This document shows positions 7,375-15,900 of a DNA stretch of 19,012 nucleotides, in pieces (the stretch's first letter is position 1; every line of letters starts with the position of its first letter). The notes beneath the pieces were generated by a model. It saw only the letters and a program-made list of their open reading frames with translations, did no database searches and had not been told where the DNA came from. Location of the stretch: NCBI GenBank assembly GCA_047608975.1, contig JBLFYM010000114.1, positions 1 to 19,012 on the forward strand, written 5' to 3'. The position numbers and the translations under genes were made by a program. Origin of the DNA: GCA-2715965 sp047608975. Its GTDB lineage: Bacteria; Verrucomicrobiota; Verrucomicrobiia; Limisphaerales; JAYPXF01.

Positions 7375-8688
7375 ATGAAGGAATCCGCCAAAAAATCGAC
7401 TACGAAAATCTCGTCGCGCAAAGCAGACAATTTGAAACCGGCCAAGCCGAAGGCCGCCGGCAAGCCCGCGGTTCAGGCTCTTTTCCCAACAATGAAATCT
7501 GGAAACAAGAAGCCCACAGCAAAGAAGAAGGAACTCGAGATTCCAGCCATTCTTTTGGAAGGCGATGATTCACCGGCTTCGGCAGCGAGTGGACCGGGTT
7601 CAAAATATGCGCTCACCGTTGATCTCAAGCCCGGATCCGACACGGCCGACCTGGGCGAACTTCCTGATGGTTACGGCACGCGGTCGCTCATTCTCACGGC
7701 GCGGGATCCGCACTGGCTTTACGCATTCTGGGATTTCACCAACGTCCAACTTCGCGAGGCGAACAAAGCCTCGCGCGACGGCCATCTGATCATTCGAACC
7801 TTCACTTCGTCCGATCAAAACCTGATCAGCGAGACCCACGTCCATCCGGAATCCAAGAACTGGTTCCTCTCGGTGAACAGTGGTGCCCGTGGCTATGTCG
7901 CCGAACTCGGCCACTACAATGCAAAAGGGAAATGGACTTCGCTTTCCAAATCGAGTCCGGTTCACACTCCCAGCACCGATCTTGCCGAAGAATCTGACGC
8001 CGAATTTGCTTCGCTACCGGTCGAGGTTCCCTTCCAGCAATTGCTCAGCCTGATCGAAGGAGTGATCCCGGAAGACATCCCACTGCTCGAAGCGCTTCAG
8101 CAATTGCGAGCAGAGGGTCACGAGGGATTGCCTGAGGCAGCCCAATTCACCGGCGCGAAGACCGGAACGTCTCCCGCTGTTTGGACACCCTCGCAGGAAC
8201 GCGCACTGGCAGAGGTCATCACGCTTGATGAGGTCCGCCGGGTCTGGGTGGGCTCGCATGAAATCACGGAACTGGTCCGCAAACAGTTGGTAGGTGATCT
8301 CTCTTCAGCCTCGGCGGCCGACAAATCTGGCAGTGCCGGATCCATCTCAAGTCTGGGTGCGTCGAGCCCGTTGGGCGGCATGCCGGAGCAGCACGATTTC
8401 TGGTTCAACGTGAACGCGGAGCTGATCGTCTACGGTTCCACCGAACCGGATGCCAAGGTCACGATTGGCGGACGTCAGATCAAACTCCGCGAAGACGGTT
8501 CATTCAGCTATCGATTCGCGCTTCCAGACGGGAACTATGATTTACCCGCGCAGGCGACGTCAGCCCGAGGAGATGACAGCCGGTCAGCGGTGATGAGCTT
8601 TGGCAGAGCGACGAGCTACGCCGGAAACGTCGGAGCTCACGCCCAAGACGCCGCACTGCAAACCCCGGATCCAGATCACGTCAGCTGA
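7375..8688 (+). CDS. DUF4912 domain-containing protein
   Basis: 437 residues, function unknown. The first 55 residues are strongly basic and rich in Lys, Ala and Pro (KESAKKSTTKISSRK, AKPKAAGK, NKKPTAKKK), resembling histone-like or linker tails. The DUF4912 domain covers about 97-200 and has the hallmark LPDGYGTRSLILTARDPHWL followed by YAFWDF. A middle part (220-300) is predicted helical, including WTPSQERALAEVITLDEVRR. A Ser/Gly linker (305-335) leads to a small beta-rich C-terminal domain (341-412: FWFNVNAELIVYGSTEPDAK, then a GSFSYRFALPDG turn), an Ig- or CBM-like arrangement. There is no signal peptide, so it is probably cytoplasmic. ATG 7375 is preferred over 7243, since the extra 44 residues look unlike the family and GAAGG-like sequence (GAAGG) precedes this ATG by eight bases. 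It overlaps the next gene tail to tail by eight bases. Confidence 0.85.
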   Translation: MKESAKKSTTKISSRKADNLKPAKPKAAGKPAVQALFPTMKSGNKKPTAKKKELEIPAILLEGDDSPASAASGPGSKYALTVDLKPGSDTADLGELPDGYGTRSLILTARDPHWLYAFWDFTNVQLREANKASRDGHLIIRTFTSSDQNLISETHVHPESKNWFLSVNSGARGYVAELGHYNAKGKWTSLSKSSPVHTPSTDLAEESDAEFASLPVEVPFQQLLSLIEGVIPEDIPLLEALQQLRAEGHEGLPEAAQFTGAKTGTSPAVWTPSQERALAEVITLDEVRRVWVGSHEITELVRKQLVGDLSSASAADKSGSAGSISSLGASSPLGGMPEQHDFWFNVNAELIVYGSTEPDAKVTIGGRQIKLREDGSFSYRFALPDGNYDLPAQATSARGDDSRSAVMSFGRATSYAGNVGAHAQDAALQTPDPDHVS

Positions 8689-8691
8689 CGT
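8678..8691. repeat. Perfect 14-bp palindrome holding both stop codons of a convergent gene pair
   Basis: ACGTCAGCTGACGT equals its own reverse complement. It contains the TGA of the plus-strand DUF4912 gene (8686-8688) and the TGA of the minus-strand SEC-C gene (8683-8681). As a result both proteins end in Val-Ser. With no loop and no T-tract it is not an intrinsic terminator. Confidence 0.9.
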
Positions 8692-9586
8692 CCTCGGGGG
8701 TCTGCTGAACAACCCCACAGCACTTCTTGAACTTTTTACCGCTCCCACAGGGGCATGGGTCATTGCGACCAATGTTCATACCGGCAGCGGTTTCGGGAGC
8801 GACGAGTTCGACGGGCTGAGGGACCGCCTTCTGCCCGCCGTCCGGGGTCATTGAAAAACAGCGCCACCACGCGAGCGATTTCGCGGTTTCAGTGATCGGC
8901 CGATAGCGGCGAACAAAGCGTTCGACCGCATCGGGGCGTCCTCCCATCAGACCCGCCTCGATCTCTTCTGGAGGCAGGGCTTCCGGAATGATCAATTCTG
9001 CCAGGTAGGCGCCGCGAATCTCATGTGCGAGTTCCTGCGCCTGGATGTGATAGCAACAGGTAATCAGGCCAGCCCAGACCGTCGTATTGCCGGGTCGTGG
9101 AAGGTCGCGAAACAAGGAGCGGTAGTAGGCGATTACCTCTACCCGCGCGCGCTCGCGCCAGACGTAGAGCACTGCCACCGAAGCGATGGCGGCATTTCGA
9201 ATCAGGGCATGCGCATCTTCGTTGGCGGCGATCGTCTTGATGGGATCAAGATTTCCGTCGCACACCGAAGCGAGCAGCAAGGGGCCATCTTCGACCAGCA
9301 CATCCCCGGCAAGATCGAGTGGCTGTTCATCGGGAAGATTGCAAATCTTCACGAAATCCTCGTACGCGGCGTGATCGCGAAATTTCGCCAGCAGATAGAG
9401 GGCGTAGATATGAAGCTGATACGTATGGTCTTCCAGCAGGTCTCCGGGGGCGGACGCGGCGTTGCTGACAATCTCGCGCAGTTTCGGTGCCAATTCATCC
9501 GGGTTCTGCTCAGCCGCCTCCAACGCTGCGGTCGGAATCTCAAAGCTGACTTTTTCCAATGAGGCTAGGATCTCTTCAGTCGTCAT
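8681..9586 (-). CDS. DUF1186 domain protein with C-terminal SEC-C zinc motif
   Basis: 301 residues, cytoplasmic, function unknown. The N-terminal two thirds are mainly helical and resemble DUF1186, with HEAT-like helix pairs (HIYALYLLAKFRDHAAYEDFV, later IRNAAIASVAVLYVWRERAR). The C-terminus carries a complete SEC-C motif, NDPCPCGSGKKFKKCC. Its cysteines (278, 280, 289 and 290) form the zinc knuckle known from SecA, where it binds SecB and ribosomes. SEC-C motifs occur on many unrelated proteins and do not show a link to secretion by themselves. A family segment just before it (AWWRCFSMTPDGGQKAVPQP) is typical of a YchJ/SEC-C linker region only in a loose sense. ATG 9586 is used; the frame also offers TTG one codon earlier. 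No Shine-Dalgarno is visible. Confidence 0.85.
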   Translation of the reverse strand: MTTEEILASLEKVSFEIPTAALEAAEQNPDELAPKLREIVSNAASAPGDLLEDHTYQLHIYALYLLAKFRDHAAYEDFVKICNLPDEQPLDLAGDVLVEDGPLLLASVCDGNLDPIKTIAANEDAHALIRNAAIASVAVLYVWRERARVEVIAYYRSLFRDLPRPGNTTVWAGLITCCYHIQAQELAHEIRGAYLAELIIPEALPPEEIEAGLMGGRPDAVERFVRRYRPITETAKSLAWWRCFSMTPDGGQKAVPQPVELVAPETAAGMNIGRNDPCPCGSGKKFKKCCGVVQQTPEDVS

Positions 9587-9744
9587 CAATAGGTGGCGGG
9601 AGGGTAGCGAGCGCGGACGGGGTTACAAGTTCTGGATGATCCGAAAGATCTATCGCACCTATTCGACAGTTCCGATCGGGGAAACGCTCTGAGCTCCGAC
9701 ATAGGGGGAATCCCAGCTCGAAAATTCCGAAAGCGCGCACGAAT

Positions 9745-10097
9745 TCACTTTCGGACAGAAGGCTCTGTTCGCTTCGGAGTGCGTGTTGGTACCTCGACAA
9801 CAGCGACTTCGAAATAGCCACCAACTGCGTCCGTCCATGTGATTCGTTCTGCGTGCCCGCGCCCCTCCACGAACAACCAGTCTCCGACTACTCCTTCAGT
9901 TTCCGACCGCAACAACTCCAAGCGATACCGGTGACCATCAACTGTCAGAAGCACGTTCCATTGTCCACCGAGACCGCTGCCGGGCGTACTCGGCGAAGTG
10001 ACAGAAGATAAAAATTGAAATGCGCCCGATCGGAATCGTCAGTGCAATCCGGATCAACCGATCCACTTCTTCTTCCACCGGAATCCCAGATTTCCAT
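9745..10097 (-). CDS. Possible small hypothetical gene, perhaps frameshifted
   Basis: The 559-base stretch 9587-10145 has no confident gene. It holds two adjoining minus-strand frames that overlap by ten bases. One runs from ATG 10097 (MEIWDSGGRRSGS... to SVDNGTCF, 50 codons, stop at 9945). The other runs from GTG 9954 (MLLTVDGHRYRLELLRSE... to RTEPSVRK, 69 codons, stop at 9745). The second reads like a real beta-rich protein (DWLFVEGRGHAERITWTDA). One missing base near 9955 would join them into a single protein of about 119 residues with a natural-looking junction (VDNG-x-VLLTVDG). No family was recognised and no ribosome binding site is clear. The remainder, 9587-9744, presumably holds the promoter of the SEC-C gene, though no good box was found. 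Confidence 0.3.
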
Positions 10098-10145
10098 GGC
10101 GAAATGGCGTGATCACCCAGCCAGTTTCTGGCACTTCTCTTTCCG

Positions 10146-11381
10146 ATGACCGCTCGGAAGCTACTGATCGCACTAATCCTGCTGCTGGTTCCGGCGCACA
10201 GCCGATCCGCGGACGCGACGACACTTGCCGGCAAAGTGCTGTGCGGATATCAGGGCTGGTTCAATTGCCCAGGAGACCGGGCCGGAGTGGGCTGGCGTCA
10301 TTGGTCGAAGTCCGTGAGCAAATTCACGCCGAGCACAGTCAGTGTGGACATGTGGCCAGACATGTCAGAATACGAGCCATCGGAGCGGTTCAAGAGCGGG
10401 TTCACCAATCGCAATGGTAGCGCGGCCGAGGTGTTTAGCTCCCACCGCGCCGACACCGTGCGGCGGCACTTCCGTTGGATGCGCGAGTACGGAATCGATG
10501 GAGCCATCGTGCAGCGGTTCGCGATAGAGCTTGCAGATCCGGTGTTTCGACGGCTGAGGACCACCATTCTGAATCACTGCCGCACGGCGGCCGAGCAGGA
10601 GGATCGTGTGTTCTCGCTGATGTATGACCTGAGCGGACTGGGTGCCAATCGAATGCGACAGATCGAGAGAGATTGGAGTGCGCTTCACGCCATCACAAAT
10701 TCATCGAGCTATCTGCTCCATCAGGGCAAACCTTTGATCGGAATCTGGGGCGTCGGGTTTAGCGACGAGCGGAAGTATGGTCTGGAGGAATGCCTTACGC
10801 TGATCGAGTTTTTCAAACGTGCGAACTGTAGTGTGCTGTTGGGAGTTCCGACGCACTGGCGTCGATTGAAGGAAGATGCATTGGCTGACACCGAGCTTCA
10901 CGAGATCATGAAACTCGCCGACATGATCAGTCCCTGGACCATCGGTCGATATCCTGACCCGACGGCAATCGCGGAAAGATGGATACCGCAGCTGAACAAC
11001 GACATCGCCTGGTGTCGGTCGGAATCGTTGGAGTATCTTCCGGTGGTGTATCCGGGATTCAGTTGGAGAAACCTTCGGGGGGGGCCGCTTGGCGTAATTC
11101 CCCGACGGCGGGGCGAATTCCTCTGGTCCCAGTTCACTGCGGCAAAACGTGCGGGAGCCTCGATGGTCTACGTGGCAATGTTCGATGAGGTGGATGAAGC
11201 AACCGCAATCTTCAAGTGCACAGATACCCCACCCACCGCCGGTCAGGTCCGATTTCTGGACAACGAAGGATTGCCTTCGGATCATTACCTGCGCGTCACT
11301 GGCGCGGGCGGTCGCCTGATTCGCGGAGACGTTTCCGTCGGAATTCCTCTTCCCCAAGCGCTGGGAAATTCCGTCGATTAA
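10146..11381 (+). CDS. Secreted GH71/GH99-like glycoside hydrolase
   Basis: 411 residues, with a signal peptide (MTARKLLIALILLLVPAHS, cut near SRSADA), so probably periplasmic or secreted. It belongs to the GH71/GH99-like TIM-barrel group often labelled xylosidase/arabinosidase in Bacteroidota and Verrucomicrobiota. Family landmarks are GYQGWFNCPGD (34-44), the W-HW pair (50-53), VDMWPDMSEYEP (67-78), MYDLSG (159-164), the VYPGFSWRNL stretch (301-310), IPRRRGEFLWSQF (318-330) and MFDEVDEATAIFK (345-357). The acidic residues of the last motif (Glu348, Glu351) correspond in position to the catalytic pair of the GH99 superfamily. Substrate cannot be told; alpha-mannan or alpha-glucan-type linkages are possible. 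The start is an ATG directly before the signal peptide, with no Shine-Dalgarno. The next gene follows after 27 bases. Confidence 0.82.
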   Translation: MTARKLLIALILLLVPAHSRSADATTLAGKVLCGYQGWFNCPGDRAGVGWRHWSKSVSKFTPSTVSVDMWPDMSEYEPSERFKSGFTNRNGSAAEVFSSHRADTVRRHFRWMREYGIDGAIVQRFAIELADPVFRRLRTTILNHCRTAAEQEDRVFSLMYDLSGLGANRMRQIERDWSALHAITNSSSYLLHQGKPLIGIWGVGFSDERKYGLEECLTLIEFFKRANCSVLLGVPTHWRRLKEDALADTELHEIMKLADMISPWTIGRYPDPTAIAERWIPQLNNDIAWCRSESLEYLPVVYPGFSWRNLRGGPLGVIPRRRGEFLWSQFTAAKRAGASMVYVAMFDEVDEATAIFKCTDTPPTAGQVRFLDNEGLPSDHYLRVTGAGGRLIRGDVSVGIPLPQALGNSVD

Positions 11382-11408
11382 TCGAATTCCGTTCGGTTAA
11401 ATGCGCCG

Positions 11409-12494
11409 ATGCAGAAACGGTCACGCCATTTCGCCAGCGACAATTATTCCGGAGTCTGTCCCGAAGCTTGGGCAGCGCTTGAGCAAGCCAATCCGGGTCA
11501 CGTCACTTCCTACGGCGATGACGAATATACCGCACGCGCCGCCGACCTGCTGCGCGAAGTCTTTGAGATGGATTGCGAGGTGTTCTTCGTTTTCAACGGA
11601 ACCGCCGCCAATTCTCTTTCTCTCGCGTCCACCGGGCAGAGTTATCACAGCATTCTCTGCCACGAAACCGCGCACGCGGAAACGGACGAATGCGGCGCAC
11701 CGGAGTTCTTTTCCAACGGTATGAAGGTGCAGCTCATTCCCGGTGAACACGGGAAGATCGATCCCGACGGCATCGGGAAAATGGTCCGAAAACGGAGTGA
11801 TATTCACTATCCGAAACCCCGGGCCGTGAGCGTAACCCAGGCCACGGAACTCGGAACGGTCTACACCCCGGATGATCTCAAGGCGATCTGGGCGCAAACC
11901 AAACAGTTCGGACTCAAGCTGCACATGGATGGTGCGCGCTTTGCCAACGCGGTCGCATCGCTCGGTTGCAAACCCAAGGAAATCACCTGGCAGGCGGGCG
12001 TAGATGTTCTCTGTTTTGGGGGCACGAAGAACGGAACCGCAGTAGGCGATGCGGTGGTGTTCTTCAACCGTGAATTGGCGGCCGAATTCGACTACCGCTG
12101 CAAGCAGAGCGGACAGCTCGCCTCGAAGATGCGCTATCTCTCCGCGCCCTGGGTGGGCATGCTGAAAGACGGGGCATGGCTCCGCCGGGCTGGACAGGCA
12201 AACGCGATGGCCCAGATGATGCACGACGGTTTGGCAGAGCTGGACGAGCTACAGATTTTGTGGCCAACGCAGGCCAACGCGGTGTTTGTTCAAATGCCTC
12301 CGTGGCTCGTCGTCGCAATGCGGGAGGCGGGGTGGAAATTCTACACCTTCATCGGTCAGGGCGGCGCGCGCCTCATGTGTTCCTGGGACACCACGGAGGA
12401 AGACGTCGCCGAGTTCATCGCCGACGTGAAACGCCTGCTCGTTGAAGCGCCTCGAGATATCGATGTTGGAAATATCGATCCCCGAAAACTCTAG
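11409..12494 (+). CDS. ltaE: Threonine aldolase / beta-eliminating lyase family PLP enzyme
   Basis: 361 residues, a cytoplasmic fold-type I PLP enzyme of the low-specificity threonine aldolase type, which splits threonine or allo-threonine to glycine and acetaldehyde. The phosphate-binding segment is FNGTAAN (62-68). The family's HETAHAETDECGAPEFF lies at 85-101, the cofactor-ring aspartate in HMDGARFAN (172-180, Asp174), and the Schiff-base lysine in FGGTKNG (Lys207). The beginning, FASDNYSGVCPEAWAAL, matches the usual start of these enzymes. The length is normal. The assignment to the beta-eliminating lyase/threonine aldolase group is firm, but exact substrate specificity is not. The ATG start at 11409 lacks a Shine-Dalgarno. 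The stop is only four bases before the acetyltransferase ATG, so those two are surely co-transcribed. Confidence 0.88.
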   Translation: MQKRSRHFASDNYSGVCPEAWAALEQANPGHVTSYGDDEYTARAADLLREVFEMDCEVFFVFNGTAANSLSLASTGQSYHSILCHETAHAETDECGAPEFFSNGMKVQLIPGEHGKIDPDGIGKMVRKRSDIHYPKPRAVSVTQATELGTVYTPDDLKAIWAQTKQFGLKLHMDGARFANAVASLGCKPKEITWQAGVDVLCFGGTKNGTAVGDAVVFFNRELAAEFDYRCKQSGQLASKMRYLSAPWVGMLKDGAWLRRAGQANAMAQMMHDGLAELDELQILWPTQANAVFVQMPPWLVVAMREAGWKFYTFIGQGGARLMCSWDTTEEDVAEFIADVKRLLVEAPRDIDVGNIDPRKL

Positions 12495-12498
12495 CCCG

Positions 12499-12969
12499 AT
12501 GAAGCTGCGCGCCGTCACCAACGCAGACACCGCCGCTGTCACTCAACTTATTGACGGATGTCTCCGGGAGATCGGTGATCGGGTGCATCCCGACGGCGAA
12601 GGGAAAGATCTGCTGAATCCGGAAGCTGCCTATGCGAAGGGCAGCGGAGCATTCGTGTTGATCGAAGACAAGGGCGCGGTCATTGCCACACACGCGATCG
12701 CGCCGACCTCAGAAGCGGGCACGGTCACCTTTCGCCGGATCTACGTCCGCGCGGATCACCGCGGAACCGGATTGGGCAAACGCCTGATGCAGTGGGCGAT
12801 GGAGGAATGTCGAGCGCGGGGCTTTAAGCGGATCGTATTTTGGTCAGACACCCGCTTCACCCATGCCCATGATTTTTTTGGAAGCTTCGGTTTCCAACGC
12901 GGCGAAACGCGCGACATGACCGACGGCGCGATGCCGTATTCAGAATACCGGTTTGAGCTCGAGCTCTGA
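12499..12969 (+). CDS. GNAT-family N-acetyltransferase
   Basis: 156 residues, a single GNAT domain transferring an acyl group from acetyl-CoA to an amine; substrate unknown. It begins KLRAVTNADTAAVTQLI (beta1-alpha1). The acetyl-CoA pyrophosphate loop lies in RRIYVRADHRGTGLGKRLM (79-97), with the R-G-T-G-L-G core at 88-93. Later come helix MQWAMEECRARG and the beta5-alpha4 part FWSDTRFTHAHDFFGSFGF. ATG 12499 is chosen, because the frame's earlier TTG at 12442 would lie well inside the threonine aldolase gene. It is the last gene of the glycosidase-aldolase-acetyltransferase run. Its final codons (ELEL) are encoded by a GAGCTCGAGCTC palindrome, and its stop is three bases from the stop of the convergent large gene. 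Confidence 0.9.
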   Translation: MKLRAVTNADTAAVTQLIDGCLREIGDRVHPDGEGKDLLNPEAAYAKGSGAFVLIEDKGAVIATHAIAPTSEAGTVTFRRIYVRADHRGTGLGKRLMQWAMEECRARGFKRIVFWSDTRFTHAHDFFGSFGFQRGETRDMTDGAMPYSEYRFELEL

Positions 12970-12972
12970 ACC

Positions 12973-15900
12973 TCAGGGCCGGTGGAGCCGGAAGAACTGG
13001 AGGTTCGTCGAGATCTGGTTGGTCATGAAGTATCGACCATTCACAACTGCCAAAGGCTGCACTCGATTCTGCCACGACGTACCGAAGAGTGAACTCAACT
13101 TTTCCTGGACGATGAAACCCGAAAATTCGACCGGCCATGAGAACACAATGTTCTGATTCTCAACGGTGAACGTCAATTGCAGCGCCCCGGTGGGAACCCC
13201 ACTGATCCGGCTGACGAAAACGTCGGATCGACCCGCACTCACGGCGGTCTGGTTCCCCACGACCACCGTTCCCGTAAACGATCCCACCACTATCTGATCA
13301 CCATTGGTGTCGATCGCGATGGCATTACCAATGTCACCACCAGAAGCTTCGCCCCCTGCCTGTTGGAAATTCTTCACCTGCCCGTCGGGCATCAGTTCCA
13401 GAACGAAGATGTCGATGGTGTTCCGGATGCTGGAAAAGGTGCTCAGTCCAAATGTGGTGTCGCCGGCGAAATAGCCAGTGACGAAGACATTTCCCGAACC
13501 AGCGATGGTGATCCCACGCGCCGACGCCGCCGACCCACCACCGTAGCCCTGTAGCCACACCGGGGTTCCGTTTGAATCCAGCCGCGCGACGAATCCGTCT
13601 TGCACGCTGTTCGGCGAGCGATTGATCGTGGTGGATCCGATCGTCAGCGAGGTATTGAAATCACCGCTCACAAAGATGTCACCGGCATTGTTCATTGCGA
13701 CCCCGAGCGCGGCCTCATTCCCGGCCCCCCCCAGGCTTTGATTCCACATCAGCTGTCCGGCGGTGTCGTATTTTGCGACAAAGCCGTCGGCGCCGCCTTG
13801 GTTGGTGAGCACGTTTGCGAGCGTAATTCGCGCACTTTGGAACGCCCCCACGATCACGACATTGCCGTTGGTATCGGTTGCAACCGCGTTCGCCACATCA
13901 TTCCGATGGCCGGGATTGTCACCGAGCTTGCGCGCCCAGATCCGGGACCCATCCGCGCCATACTTGGCGAGCAGGATCCGGCCAGTGTTAACCATGCTCA
14001 TGGCACCGAAGTTCGACTGGAATGAAGATCCCGATATAAAAACATTCCCCGCCGTGTCAACAGCGATGCTTCTGCCCAGGTCATCGGAGAACTCCTTCCC
14101 CTCACGATTGGCCCATTGAACAATTCCGTTCGTATCAAACTTGGCGACGAAGATGTCGGTGAATGAGGAGGCATTCGCATTGGTAAGCGAAATTGTGCCG
14201 GTCAGATTCCCGGAGAACGACCCCACCACCACCAGATTCCCACTGCTATCGACGGCGACATCGTTGGCGACATCCGAACCCGTGCCGCCGATCTGCCTGA
14301 TCCATTGGATATCCCCTGCTCCATTGAGTTTCGAGACGAACACATCTTCCAATCCCGCACTCGTCAGACTGTTTGTTCCAAAATGCCCCACCAGGTTGAA
14401 GTGCCCCACCACGTAGACGCTGCCATCCGGTGCCACCGCCACTGACCTGGCCTCATCCGTGCCGCTACCGCCCAGCCCGTCAATCCAGGGCACATAGGCA
14501 TTCGCACTTAAAACGTGCAGCCGCGCGAGTGAACTGGTGACACTGCCAAACGCATTGGCAGCGCGGATCCCATAGAAGCCGTTGTCGAACAATTGGCCAC
14601 TGGAGAATGGAAGCGAGAGGTTGGTCGCCCCCGGAAGATTGGTTCCTGATCGGAACCACTGGAAATGAAGCGGCTGCGTACCGACGATGTTGGCGCTGAA
14701 CGAAGCCGGGCTCCCCGAACTGATCTGTTGGTCGATGGGTTCACTCAGAACAACCGGCGCGGAATTTACGCTGATCAATGCGGGGTTACTCGTGGCGGCT
14801 CCAATGCCGTTCGTGACCACGACCGAATAGCTTCCTGAATTCGTAAAATGCGCTGCCGGCACGCGATACGTCGGGTCGTTGGCACCAGGGATGGGCGCGC
14901 CGTTCAGCACCCATTGATAGAAGAAAGGCTGTGGTCCGCTGTTTTGCACATTCAACGAGACCGGAGTTCCAGAAGCGATTGTCTGCGCAATCGGATGGGT
15001 GATAAAAAGGGGACGGGTCGACACGGTCAGCCGCACCGGATTGCTCAGGGCAAAACCGTGCGAATTGAAAACGACCACCGTGTAGGTTGCGTCATCCAAA
15101 ATGGCGAGATTCGTGATTGTAAGTATCGGCGAAGTTGCGCCCCCAAGGTTCAGCCCATTCTTCCGCCACTGGTAACGCAACGGTGCTTCGCCAACCGCTG
15201 ACACTGTGAACGAGGCCGTGCCGCCTTCCGGGGCAACGATGGGTTCTGGTTGGAGGACAATGATCGGACGCGGGGTGATCACGTTTAGTTTGATCGGCAA
15301 AGTGCGTCCGGATCCAAACCCGCTGGTCGCCCGGGCGTAGTACTGCCCCGCCTGCTCCAGTTGAACATTTGTCAGAACCAGATTACTACCGGTCTGGCTT
15401 GGAACCCTGATATCATCCAGGAACCATTCATAGGTGATCGTGGGGAATCCGTCCGCGATCGCCGTAAACGTCACCTCGGTTCCTTCGAAGACGCTGCGGT
15501 CGCCGGAGACAAATGTGAAAAAGGGCGCGCCGTTGGTGTTCGGTTCAGCGTTGGTAATATCATCCACCACCGTGACCGTCTGCGAGTCCCCATCGATGCG
15601 CGCGACATACCAGTAAATTCCCTCCGGTGCGGTGGGAACTGTGCGAGTGGCGACTTCTCCGGCTGAGGTGAAAAAACGAACTTCAGCCCCGGAACCGGCA
15701 AAGTTGGTATCCCCGAACGCGCCACTGAAATTGTGAATGTAGTAGTGATACACCCCGGGAAAGAGATTGGTAACGGTGACGGTTTCGGGTCCAAAACTGA
15801 ACACGTCGTCCACATCCAGGCGGGCAAAAGGAGGACTGATCAGACTGCCCGGATTAAAGAATGCCACGTGGTGGCTGAAGTTGCTGATCGCTGGGGTGAG

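Noticed and set aside
9576..9824. 82-codon minus-strand frame upstream of the SEC-C gene
   Set aside because: It starts inside the better 69-codon frame, overlaps the SEC-C start region, and has no recognisable fold or ribosome site.
12442..12498. Earlier TTG start for the acetyltransferase
   Set aside because: It lies inside the threonine aldolase coding end, and the ATG at 12499, four bases after the stop, gives the normal GNAT start.
13198..14484. Possible tandem DNA repeat in the large secreted gene
   Set aside because: The seven units are similar only as protein (propeller repeats); the DNA copies are too divergent to be a recent tandem array.
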